Shown in pieces: positions 5,815-13,174 of a stretch of DNA of 17,207 nucleotides. Source of the stretch: VFMC01 sp031400715 (GTDB lineage: Bacteria; Actinomycetota; Acidimicrobiia; Acidimicrobiales; Ilumatobacteraceae). The stretch covers positions 1 through 17,207 of the forward strand of contig JANNQK010000113.1 in NCBI GenBank assembly GCA_031400715.1, in the 5' to 3' direction. The first letter of the stretch is position 1; every line of letters begins with the position of its first letter. The translations under genes and the position numbers were made by a program. The notes below the pieces were generated by a model. The model had not been told where the DNA came from. It saw only the letters and a program-made list of their open reading frames with translations, and ran no database searches.

Positions 5815-7359
5815 CTAGTTTACGTTCCGGTCGCGACCCGCCCAGTAGGGGGCACGAAGATCCTTCTTCAGGATCTTGCCGCTGGGGTTCCTCGGCAGCA
5901 CGTCGACCCAGTCGACGGTGGTGGGGCACTTGAATCGGGCGAGGCGTTCGCGGGCGTAGTCGATGATCTCGTGTTCGGTCACCTCGACACCGGGTTTGCG
6001 CACGACGACCGCCTTCGCGGTCTCGCCCCACTTGTCGTGGGGGACGCCGATCACTGCCACGTCGGCAATGGCCGGGTGGCCCATCAGCACGTTCTCCACC
6101 TCGGCCGGGTACACGTTCTCGCCACCGCTCACGATCATGTCCTTCACCCGGTCGTGGATGAACAGATAGCCATCGCTGTCGAGATAGCCGGCGTCACCGC
6201 TGCGGAACCAGCCGTCAGCGTCGATCGACTTGGCGGTCTCGTCGGGCATGTTCCAATAGCCCTTCATCACCTGCTTCGAGCGGATCCAGATCTCGCCCAC
6301 CTCACCGACCTCGCAGTCGTGCAGCGTGTCGGTGTCGACGATGCGCACCTCGACGCCGGGCCCCGGCAAGCCACAGCTGCGCAGTCGATGCCGGTTCGGG
6401 CCGTCGACGTCGTGGTCCGCCGGCGACAGGTTCACCACGGCTCCGGTCGTCTCGGTGAGGCCGTACGCCTGCCAGAACTTGCACTGGAACGTCTTGACGC
6501 TGGCCGCCAGGACCTCCTCGCTGATCGGCGACGCGCCGTACACGAGCACTTTCAGGCTCGAGTAGTCGGCCTCCAACGCGCCCGGCACCATCAACATGAA
6601 CTGCAGCACCGCCGGAACGAGGAAGCCGTGTGTGATGCCTTCTGCACCGATCAGTCCGATGAGCGCGGCCGGATCGAGATCGCGCACGATCACGCTGCGC
6701 GCCCCCTCGTACTGACCCGCGACGGCCCAGCCGCCGCCGCCGATGTGGAACAGCGGCATCGCGACCAGGTTCACCGAATCGGCCGACAGCTCCCACATCT
6801 CCTTCGCCAGGGGCAGGAGGCCGAAGAAGTTGGCGTTGGTGAGCATGACGCCCTTGGGGCGTCCGGTGGTGCCGCTCGAGTACAGCTGGAACGCCACATC
6901 GTCGTCGGCGCTCGCAGTGCCGGGGTCGGTCGTGGGCTGTGCGTCGACCGCCGACTCGTAGTCAGCGCCGATCACCAGGATCGTGGTGGCCGTGGTGAGG
7001 TTCGGTCGGATCGCTTCGAGAACCGGCACGAACTCGGGCCCGACGATCAGCACCTTCGCCTCGGCGTCGTTGACGATGTACTCCACCTCGGGAGCAGCCA
7101 GTCGCCAGTTCACGTCCACACACACGGCGTTCAGCAGCGCCGCGCCGTAGAACACCTCGAAGTGCTCGATGCCGTTCTTGTCGAGGAACGCGATCCGGTC
7201 CTGGCTGCCCACACCGGCCGCGGCGAGGAGGTTCGCCACCTGCCCCGACCGCGCATGCAGCTCTGCCCATGTCTGTCGCCGGTCGCCCTGCACCAGCGCC
7301 ACCTGATCGGCCAGCGCAACCCCGTGGACGCGAATGATGTCCGACACCGTGTTGATCAT
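5815..7359 (-). CDS. Acyl-CoA ligase (FadD-like, AMP-forming)
   Basis: This 514-residue ANL-superfamily enzyme activates a carboxylic acid with ATP to an acyl-AMP and then to the CoA thioester. Visible motifs are the P-loop YSSGTTGRPKG (160-170), YGLTETTG (299-306), the hinge region GWFRSGDAGYLDSDGYLFIHDRVKD, GGENVYPAEVEN and the C-terminal catalytic lysine K495 in NPSGKILKKDLR. The length is normal. The substrate could be a fatty acid, aromatic acid or side-chain acid; sequence alone does not decide. It is the last gene of the minus-strand run, 49 bp after the MFS gene. The ATG has no Shine-Dalgarno (CGCCTCC precedes it), but a TACATT box lies 7 nt upstream, so it may have its own leaderless transcript. 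Confidence 0.9.
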   Translation of the reverse strand: MINTVSDIIRVHGVALADQVALVQGDRRQTWAELHARSGQVANLLAAAGVGSQDRIAFLDKNGIEHFEVFYGAALLNAVCVDVNWRLAAPEVEYIVNDAEAKVLIVGPEFVPVLEAIRPNLTTATTILVIGADYESAVDAQPTTDPGTASADDDVAFQLYSSGTTGRPKGVMLTNANFFGLLPLAKEMWELSADSVNLVAMPLFHIGGGGWAVAGQYEGARSVIVRDLDPAALIGLIGAEGITHGFLVPAVLQFMLMVPGALEADYSSLKVLVYGASPISEEVLAASVKTFQCKFWQAYGLTETTGAVVNLSPADHDVDGPNRHRLRSCGLPGPGVEVRIVDTDTLHDCEVGEVGEIWIRSKQVMKGYWNMPDETAKSIDADGWFRSGDAGYLDSDGYLFIHDRVKDMIVSGGENVYPAEVENVLMGHPAIADVAVIGVPHDKWGETAKAVVVRKPGVEVTEHEIIDYARERLARFKCPTTVDWVDVLPRNPSGKILKKDLRAPYWAGRDRNVN

Positions 7360-7366
7360 GGAGGCG

Positions 7367-7372
7367 AATGTA
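7367..7372 (-). promoter_or_regulatory. Putative -10 box of a leaderless promoter for the acyl-CoA ligase
   Basis: On the minus strand TACATT is followed by 7 nt (CGCCTCC) and then the ATG at 7359. TANNNT is the actinobacterial -10 consensus, and a 6-7 nt distance places the transcription start on or next to the A of ATG. The lack of a purine-rich ribosome-binding site agrees. A -35 candidate TCGTCA lies 17 nt upstream and matches TTGACA at four positions. It lies inside the short gap after the MFS gene. Confidence 0.4.
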
Positions 7373-7408
7373 GTTGGCCGACCGGCGTGTGACGATCCGA
7401 ACCTGTGG

Positions 7409-8626
7409 TCAGCGAGGCTCGATCCTGAGCCAAGTGGACGCTGCCGCCGTGATGGTCACGTGGACGACCGCCGCCACGACGAGCGACGTGCCCGCCGTCG
7501 TGGCAGATGCGAGCGATCCCCACGCGGTCGCACCGATCGACGTTCCGAGCCACACCATCAGCATCATCATCGACGACGCGCGGCCGCGCACCCACGACGG
7601 CAGCAGCTCGGTGTACTTGGTGAAGACGACGTTCAACGTGGCCATGCTGCCGCCACCCCCCAACGCCAGCCCCAGCATCGCCGCCGGCAACGAATGGGTC
7701 AGGCCCACGATCACTGTGCCGGCGGCCCAGCATCCGGATGCCGCGAGCACCATGGCGTCGGGCGCGAGATGAAGGCTGAGTCGCGGGAGCAACCACACCG
7801 CCCCGACGGCGCCGACACCGATCGCGGCCGACAGGAGCCCGAACTGGGCTGCGCCGACGTCGAGCTGGCGCCGGGCCACGACCGGCATCAGCGCCAGCAA
7901 CGCAGAGGTGCACAGCATCGACAGCGCGATCCGACCGGCGAGCGGGCGCAGCCGAGGAGTTCGCCAGAAGTACTGCAGCCCGGTGCGCACGGCGCTGCTC
8001 ACAGGCTCCGGGACGTGTGCTGCGGCGGGATGCGGTCGGTACGTTCTCGCGACGAAGACGATGCCGAGGAACGACACCGCATTCACCACGAACACCGCTC
8101 CGGCCCCGGCGATCGCGATGATCACACCGGCGAAGGCCGGGCCCAGCGATTGAGCGATGTTGGTGGAGATGACGTTGAGCCCGATCGCCTTGCCGAGCTC
8201 GGACCGGTCGACCAGTTCGGGTGTGACCGCCATGAACACAGGCGCGGCCAACGTGAGCACGATCGACAAGGCGAAGGTGAACCCCAACAGCACCCACATC
8301 ACAAGTGCATCCGCGACGTACAGCACACCCAGACCGGCAGCGAGCGCCATCGCGACCAGTTGGGTTGCGATCATCAGCCGTCGTCGATCGACGACATCGG
8401 CCAGGGCACCTGCCGGCAGCGCCACGAGGAAGCCCGGCACCGCCCATGCCGTCTGCACCAGACCGATCAGGGTCGGCGACGTGGTCAGCTCGGTCGAGGC
8501 CCAACTGGCACCCACCGTGTGCATGACCGTGCCCACGTTCGACACCAGCGATGCCAGCCACAGGTTGCGGAACAACCGCGCTCTGAGCGGGCTCCAGGGC
8601 TCGATCGCCTCGATGCGCGCGGTCAT
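7409..8626 (-). CDS. MFS transporter (EntS/MFS_3-like)
   Basis: This 405-residue inner-membrane protein has roughly 10-12 hydrophobic segments. The loop after the second segment carries the major facilitator motif A, GALADVVDRRR (residues 73-83). Later helices such as LTLAAPVFMAVTPELV and GLLSAAIGVGAVGAVWLL fit the EntS-like efflux branch. Members export siderophores, drugs or metabolites using the proton gradient; the cargo here is unknown. Its place between a nitroreductase and an acyl-CoA ligase suggests that it moves the substrate or product of that pathway. The ATG at 8626 has only a weak ribosome-binding site and lies 40 bp after the nitroreductase stop, so co-transcription is likely. 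Confidence 0.85.
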   Translation of the reverse strand: MTARIEAIEPWSPLRARLFRNLWLASLVSNVGTVMHTVGASWASTELTTSPTLIGLVQTAWAVPGFLVALPAGALADVVDRRRLMIATQLVAMALAAGLGVLYVADALVMWVLLGFTFALSIVLTLAAPVFMAVTPELVDRSELGKAIGLNVISTNIAQSLGPAFAGVIIAIAGAGAVFVVNAVSFLGIVFVARTYRPHPAAAHVPEPVSSAVRTGLQYFWRTPRLRPLAGRIALSMLCTSALLALMPVVARRQLDVGAAQFGLLSAAIGVGAVGAVWLLPRLSLHLAPDAMVLAASGCWAAGTVIVGLTHSLPAAMLGLALGGGGSMATLNVVFTKYTELLPSWVRGRASSMMMLMVWLGTSIGATAWGSLASATTAGTSLVVAAVVHVTITAAASTWLRIEPR

Positions 8627-8666
8627 GCCCGCATCGTTGCTGACGCCCCATCAACCGCCGGACACA

Positions 8667-9317
8667 TCAGCGACGCTTGTTGCCCCACGTGTCCCAGTGG
8701 GTGACCGCCCCCGCGGGCTTGCGCGGCGCGATGCCGAACTTCCCCGTCGGGTGGCCGAGCGGGGTGAGCGCCGCCACCTCGAACCGCCCCGCCGGCACCC
8801 CCAGGAGCGCGAGCACCTCTGCGGTGTGGATGCGGATCACCGTCGTGAGCGCGGTGCCGAGGCCCAGTGAACGGGCCGCGACACAGAAGTTCTGGACCGC
8901 CGGATAGACGCTGGCATCGAGACGTCCGATGTCCATCGGTCCGTCGGCGTCGCTCGGCTCCCAGGGGATCAACGGCTGCAGGAACACCACGATCACGGGC
9001 ACCTCTCCGATGTGGTCGGCCAGGTGGCGGCTGGCATCGCGGGTGCGTCGCCACGCGGCCGCCTGCGTTTCGTCGGAGAAGCTCGACGGTTCGGGCAACG
9101 ATTTCTCGTAGCGGTCGAACGCCGCGCGATACAACGCACCCAACGCTGCTCGCTTCTCGGCGTCTTGCACCACCACGTACTGCTGAGGCTGTACGTTGCC
9201 CCCGCTGGGTGCCTGCTGCGCGGCGCGCAGGCAACGCTCGATGTCGTCATCGCCGACCGGCTGGTCGCTGTAGCGGCGCATCGCCCGCGTGGTCAAGATC
9301 GTCTCGATGGTGTCCAC
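8667..9317 (-). CDS. Nitroreductase-family flavin oxidoreductase
   Basis: This 216-residue FMN enzyme is probably a homodimer using NAD(P)H. The N-terminal phosphate-binding motif is TTRAMRRYSDQPV (residues 9-21), followed by APSGGNVQPQQYVVV (36-50) and the C-terminal FMN element GLGTALTT (152-159). Family members reduce nitro groups, quinones or enones, and some act as dehydrogenases, so the real reaction is open. The GTG start at 9317 is preceded on the minus strand by AAGGAGGGG with 6-nt spacing, the strongest ribosome-binding site in this operon. It lies 57 bp downstream of the crotonase gene. Confidence 0.88.
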   Translation of the reverse strand: MDTIETILTTRAMRRYSDQPVGDDDIERCLRAAQQAPSGGNVQPQQYVVVQDAEKRAALGALYRAAFDRYEKSLPEPSSFSDETQAAAWRRTRDASRHLADHIGEVPVIVVFLQPLIPWEPSDADGPMDIGRLDASVYPAVQNFCVAARSLGLGTALTTVIRIHTAEVLALLGVPAGRFEVAALTPLGHPTGKFGIAPRKPAGAVTHWDTWGNKRR

Positions 9318-9374
9318 GATCGTCCCCTCCTTCGTTCGTTCATCCCGACCGACGCTCAGGTCGGCCGTTGACTG

Positions 9375-10157
9375 TTACCGACCTTCGAACGTCGGCGCTC
9401 GCTTCTCCCTGATCGCGTCGATCGCCTCGGCGTGATCGTGCGACAGGAAGCATGGGATCTCCAACGACGTCGACAGGTCGAAACTGTCGAGCAACGCTCG
9501 CTTCAACTGCTGGTTCACGGAGATCTTGGTGCCGCGCACCGCGAGCGGAGGTTGCGCCGCGATCCTGTCCGCCCAGACCAACGCTCGCGCCTCCACGTCG
9601 TCGGGTGCGCACGCCTCGACGGCCACACCCGAACGCACCGCCTCGGCGGCCGTCAACGGATCGCCGAGCAACAGGTGCCGCTTGGCCGCGAGCGGCCCGA
9701 GCAGCAGCGGCCAGATGGCCGCTCCCCCATCGCCGGCCACCAGGCCGACGCTCACATGTGGGTCGACGATCACGGCCCGCTCGCTCATCACGATCATGTC
9801 GCACAGCAACGCGATCGAGGCACCGAGCCCGGCTGCCGACCCGTTGAGCGCGCACACGATCGGTACCTCCACGTCGAGCAGATCCCAGATGATCTGCTTG
9901 GCGTCGCGTCGCAGGCCGTCGAGCTTGGTCTGATCGCGCAGCTGCGGGAACCACTCGAAGTCACCGCCGGCGCTGAAGGCCCGCTTGGCCCCACCCGTGA
10001 GCACGATCGCCCGAGCATCGCCCTCCCGCTTGAGCTGGCTGAACAGCTCGCGGAAGTCGTCGTGCAACATCTGGTCGACCGCGTTCATGGCCGACGCGGG
10101 ATGATCGATCGTGGCGATCAGCAGATGGCCACGGCGTTCGAGTCTGATCGCCTGCAC
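9375..10157 (-). CDS. Crotonase-superfamily enzyme (enoyl-CoA hydratase/isomerase-like) without the usual glutamates
   Basis: The protein is 260 residues from GTG 10157; an upstream Arg-rich extension of the same frame is antisense to the next gene and is rejected. The crotonase fold holds a CoA thioester in an oxyanion hole, seen as FSAGGDF (61-67) and NGSAAGLGASIALLCD (105-120). In hydratases a Glu follows the second hole glycine and another lies in the PE motif. Here these positions are Ser114 and His134 (VDPHVSVGLVAGDGG). Simple enoyl hydration is therefore unlikely, and isomerase, hydrolase or another crotonase chemistry is possible. No Shine-Dalgarno is present, and a TACGGT box 6 nt upstream suggests a leaderless mRNA. 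It heads the four-gene minus-strand run. Confidence 0.87.
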   Translation of the reverse strand: MQAIRLERRGHLLIATIDHPASAMNAVDQMLHDDFRELFSQLKREGDARAIVLTGGAKRAFSAGGDFEWFPQLRDQTKLDGLRRDAKQIIWDLLDVEVPIVCALNGSAAGLGASIALLCDMIVMSERAVIVDPHVSVGLVAGDGGAAIWPLLLGPLAAKRHLLLGDPLTAAEAVRSGVAVEACAPDDVEARALVWADRIAAQPPLAVRGTKISVNQQLKRALLDSFDLSTSLEIPCFLSHDHAEAIDAIREKRAPTFEGR

Positions 10158-10192
10158 GCCGTGACCGTAGCTGCCACCACTACGGTGGGCGC
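10158..10192. promoter_or_regulatory. Mirror-image divergent leaderless promoters
   Basis: The 35-bp gap between the two start codons contains ACCGTA (10164-10169), read as TACGGT on the minus strand, and TACGGT (10181-10186) on the plus strand. Each identical TANNNT box ends exactly 6 nt before its start codon: GTG 10157 on the minus strand and ATG 10193 on the plus strand. Neither gene has a Shine-Dalgarno sequence. The -35 zone of each promoter overlaps the -10 box and start site of the other, so the two can hardly be occupied at once. Confidence 0.6.
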
Positions 10193-11476
10193 ATGCCCGA
10201 GACCGATGTGGCGGACGAGCGCGCCCCATCGACCAGCCGTGGGACGAGCAGGACCGGGTTGTTCGCCACCGCGGCGCTCGCGGTGGCCGGCGTGGTCGGG
10301 GCGCTCGGGTTTGCTGCCACACGCGACACGTGGGCCCGCTCTGGCCCGCCGCTGCAGGTCGCGAGCTGGGCGCCCTACTGGCAGCCCGACACTGCGCTCG
10401 CCTCGTTCCAGGCCAACAGCGCGCTGTTCGCCGACGTCTCGCTGGTCGCCTACTCGGCAACGGGGGCCACCACCATCGTCGCCTACGACGGCCTGCCCGA
10501 CGGCACGATCGAGACGTACGCCGCCGCCGCCGATGCGGTGGGCACACCGCTGATCGCAACGATCTTCGACGACTCACCGTCGGGCACGATGGCCTCGGTG
10601 CTGGCCGACCCCGCCACCCGCGCGGCCCATGTACAGGCGGTGGTCGACCTGGTGTCCAACGACGCCTTCGACGGCGTCGACCTCGACTACGAGACGTTCG
10701 CCTTCTCCGACGGTCGCGACACCTGGGCGTCCACGCGTCCCAACTGGATCGCGTTCCTGACCGAACTCGCGGCTCGACTCGACCCGCTCGACAAGCAACT
10801 CATCGTCAGCGTGCCACCTGTGTACGACGGCGGGCAGACCGACGCCAGCGGGTACTGGGTGTACGACTACGCAGCGATGGGAGCGGTGGTCGATCGCATC
10901 CGAGTGATGGCCTACGACTACTCCTTCGCCGGTGGCCAACCCGGACCCATCGCGCCGATCGAGTGGGTTCGAACGCTGGTCGCGGCCATCACCGAACTCG
11001 TGCCACCCGAGAAGATCGACCTCGGCGTGCCCACGTACGGCTACGACTGGGTGCTGTCGGTCGCAGGAGTCTGCCCCGCCGAGCAGCAACCGAAGACGAA
11101 GGCGATGTCCACCGTGCGCGCCGCCCGCACCGTGGCCGAGCGCGGCATCACGCCCATCTGGGATCCGGTGGCCGAGGAACGCACCTTCGACTACGTCGAC
11201 ACGCTCACCGGGACCGATGCTGCGGGTGCGACCGTCAGCTGCACGGTCAGCCGTCGGGTGCACTACCTCGACGCGGTCGCCGTGCACCGACGGGCGTGGG
11301 TGGCGCATCGCAACGACCTCCACGGCATCGCCCTGTGGGCGCTCGGCAACGACGACCCGCTCACCTGGGATGGCATCCGGGCAGCTCGCCTCGGCGAGGA
11401 GCAGTGGGCCGATCCGACCGATGTGAAACCAACGACTCCTACATCGGGTGTTCCGGACGCGACCGCATCCCCCTGA
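10193..11476 (+). CDS. Membrane-anchored GH18-like glycoside hydrolase (YaaH/SleL type)
   Basis: This 427-residue protein begins with a cytoplasmic tail rich in polar residues and one transmembrane segment (about 22-42, GLFATAALAVAGVVGALGF), placing the rest outside the cell. The catalytic domain starts at LQVASWAPYW. It carries the GH18 signature D160-G-V-D163-L-D165-Y-E167, in which E167 is the expected acid and D165 assists through the substrate N-acetyl group. RVMAYDYS and LGVPTYGYDW are the later TIM-barrel strands. GH18 enzymes of this branch cut chitin-like or peptidoglycan glycans. The C-terminal tail is rich in Pro and Thr. It is leaderless by its promoter, and it precedes a DUF2157 gene by 93 bp. 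Substrate and any role in wall remodelling are inferred. Confidence 0.86.
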   Translation: MPETDVADERAPSTSRGTSRTGLFATAALAVAGVVGALGFAATRDTWARSGPPLQVASWAPYWQPDTALASFQANSALFADVSLVAYSATGATTIVAYDGLPDGTIETYAAAADAVGTPLIATIFDDSPSGTMASVLADPATRAAHVQAVVDLVSNDAFDGVDLDYETFAFSDGRDTWASTRPNWIAFLTELAARLDPLDKQLIVSVPPVYDGGQTDASGYWVYDYAAMGAVVDRIRVMAYDYSFAGGQPGPIAPIEWVRTLVAAITELVPPEKIDLGVPTYGYDWVLSVAGVCPAEQQPKTKAMSTVRAARTVAERGITPIWDPVAEERTFDYVDTLTGTDAAGATVSCTVSRRVHYLDAVAVHRRAWVAHRNDLHGIALWALGNDDPLTWDGIRAARLGEEQWADPTDVKPTTPTSGVPDATASP

Positions 11477-11569
11477 CCGCTCCGGATTCGCAGTCAGGAC
11501 CTCCGGCTCTATGGGTCCGGTCCGCAGCGGCGAGACGATGGACGCACAGCTCCGTTCGAGGAGGTCGTC

Positions 11570-13174
11570 ATGGTGTTGCCGGCAGTGTTCCTGTTGCTCG
11601 TGGTCGTCATCACAGTCGTGGCGATCTCGGCGGTCTCGGCGAGCCAGCGTCACGCGCGGGCCACCGGCAGCGCTCCAGCGCGATCGCCTGTCGACGTGAC
11701 CTCTCCTCGTGCAAAGACGTCGGCCACGTCCATTGTGCACCCGCACCAGAGACGGGCCATCGATCCCCGTCTCGGCATCCAACTCGACCGCTGGGTGGCG
11801 GCAGGGCTGTTGTCGGCCGACCAGGCCGACGCGATCGCCGAGCACGAAGGTGCTCGGGCGCTGACGCGGGGCACCGTCGTCACCGCGAGTCCACCGCCAG
11901 CCGCATCGGCACCCCGTCGCCGCATCCCGGTGGTGGCGGAGGCGCTCGGCTACATCGGCGGCATCCTCGGCACCGTCGGGTTGGTCCTGCTCATCGGCCG
12001 GTACTGGGACGACATGGCCACGGTGGCGCGCGTCGGCATCGCCGGCACCGCGGCTGTCGCCCTCGTCTGCGCGGGCTGGGTGGTGCACGAAGCGTTGGAT
12101 CCGGCCTTGGCCCGACTGCGCTGGACACTGTGGCTCGCCTCGACGGCGGCGACCGCCTTGTGTGCCTTCGTGATCGCCGATCGGGCGCTCGAACTGCACC
12201 CCGACGAACGGATCGCGCTCGTGATCGCAGCAGCAATCGCCTTCGAAAGTGCCGTGCTCTGGTGGAACCGTCCACGGCCGATCCAACAGATCACCACGTT
12301 CGCGGGCCTGGCCGTAACGACCGGATTGCTGTTCGAAGAGTTCACGAGCGACACGATCACGGGCGCCGCCCTGTGGTTGCTGGGCGTCACGGGGTTGGTG
12401 CTCGGTGTGCGCCGGCTGACGACGCTGCCGACCATCACCCTCGCAACCGGGGCGATCATCACCGTCGTCGGCACGTTCGTCGTGGCCTCGGTGAACGAGG
12501 GCGTCGGGCTGCCACTCGTGTGCCTCGATGCTGGGGCGCTCCTGGCGCTCGCGTTGGCGCCCGATCGCGGTCTGAGCAGCCGACGAGATCGGATCGCGCT
12601 CGGCACCATCGGCACCATCGCCCTGTTGCAGGGCCTGCCACAGACGCTCGTGTGGTTCGGCCGAGATGCGGGCATCGCCACCGGGTTCGTGGTGTGGGCC
12701 ATCGGTGCGTTGTTGCTGGTCGTCGCCGCCCACCGACGCATCCGCGGCGCCATCGGCGTCGAGGTCGTCGGAAGCATCGCCATGATCGGTGGCGCCGCGA
12801 TCAGCGGCGCGCAATCGGTGGGGTTCGCCACCGTCTTCGGTGTCACGACCGCCATCGGCTTCGTGGCGTTCGGCATGCTGCCCGGTCGGGTGCTGATGTC
12901 GCTGTTCGGTTCCGCTGGCCTCTTGGCGTTCGTCCCATGGACGATCGCCCACTACTTCCCCGGCGAAGGCCGGGCGCCACTGCTGATCCTGGTGTCGGGT
13001 GCCCTGCTCGTGGGGATCGCGGTGCTGCTCGCGCGTCAAGGCGGGCGATTCCGGCGGGAGCTCGCCAGTCCCGAGGCGGAGATGTTCGTCGGATCACCGA
13101 CCGCGTCAGAGGCTGGCGGTGTCGACGTCGATGCCGAAGAACATGCGGCCGAGGGTCTCATAGAGTCGGGGTGA
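11570..13174 (+). CDS. DUF2157-type multi-pass membrane protein
   Basis: This 534-residue membrane protein starts with a hydrophobic helix (1-20) and a Pro/Ala/Thr-rich linker. A short helical region, LGIQLDRWVAAGLLSADQADAIAEHE (about 68-93), resembles the N-terminal part of DUF2157. From ALGYIGGILGTVGLVLLIGRYWDDM onward there are about 14 hydrophobic stretches to residue 490. The function is unknown. The end (FVGSPTASEAGGVDVDAEEHAAEG) is acidic and soluble. The ATG follows GAGGAGG with 7-nt spacing, a strong ribosome-binding site. The last 69 bp overlap the 3' end of the convergent dehydrogenase gene, and the soluble tail comes from this overlap. It may be co-transcribed with the GH18 gene. 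Confidence 0.8.
   Translation: MVLPAVFLLLVVVITVVAISAVSASQRHARATGSAPARSPVDVTSPRAKTSATSIVHPHQRRAIDPRLGIQLDRWVAAGLLSADQADAIAEHEGARALTRGTVVTASPPPAASAPRRRIPVVAEALGYIGGILGTVGLVLLIGRYWDDMATVARVGIAGTAAVALVCAGWVVHEALDPALARLRWTLWLASTAATALCAFVIADRALELHPDERIALVIAAAIAFESAVLWWNRPRPIQQITTFAGLAVTTGLLFEEFTSDTITGAALWLLGVTGLVLGVRRLTTLPTITLATGAIITVVGTFVVASVNEGVGLPLVCLDAGALLALALAPDRGLSSRRDRIALGTIGTIALLQGLPQTLVWFGRDAGIATGFVVWAIGALLLVVAAHRRIRGAIGVEVVGSIAMIGGAAISGAQSVGFATVFGVTTAIGFVAFGMLPGRVLMSLFGSAGLLAFVPWTIAHYFPGEGRAPLLILVSGALLVGIAVLLARQGGRFRRELASPEAEMFVGSPTASEAGGVDVDAEEHAAEGLIESG

Noticed and set aside
5668..7392. A 574-codon plus-strand frame opposite the acyl-CoA ligase
   Set aside because: It is antisense to a gene with all ANL motifs, and its product has no recognisable family features.
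10158..10577. N-terminal extension of the crotonase to 400 residues
   Set aside because: The added part is Arg/Pro-rich, antisense to the GH18 gene, and crosses the divergent promoter. The crotonase domain begins naturally at GTG 10157.
10574..13039. An 821-codon minus-strand frame opposite the GH18 and DUF2157 genes
   Set aside because: The composition is dominated by Gly, Asp, Arg and His without motifs. The sense genes have good starts and domains.
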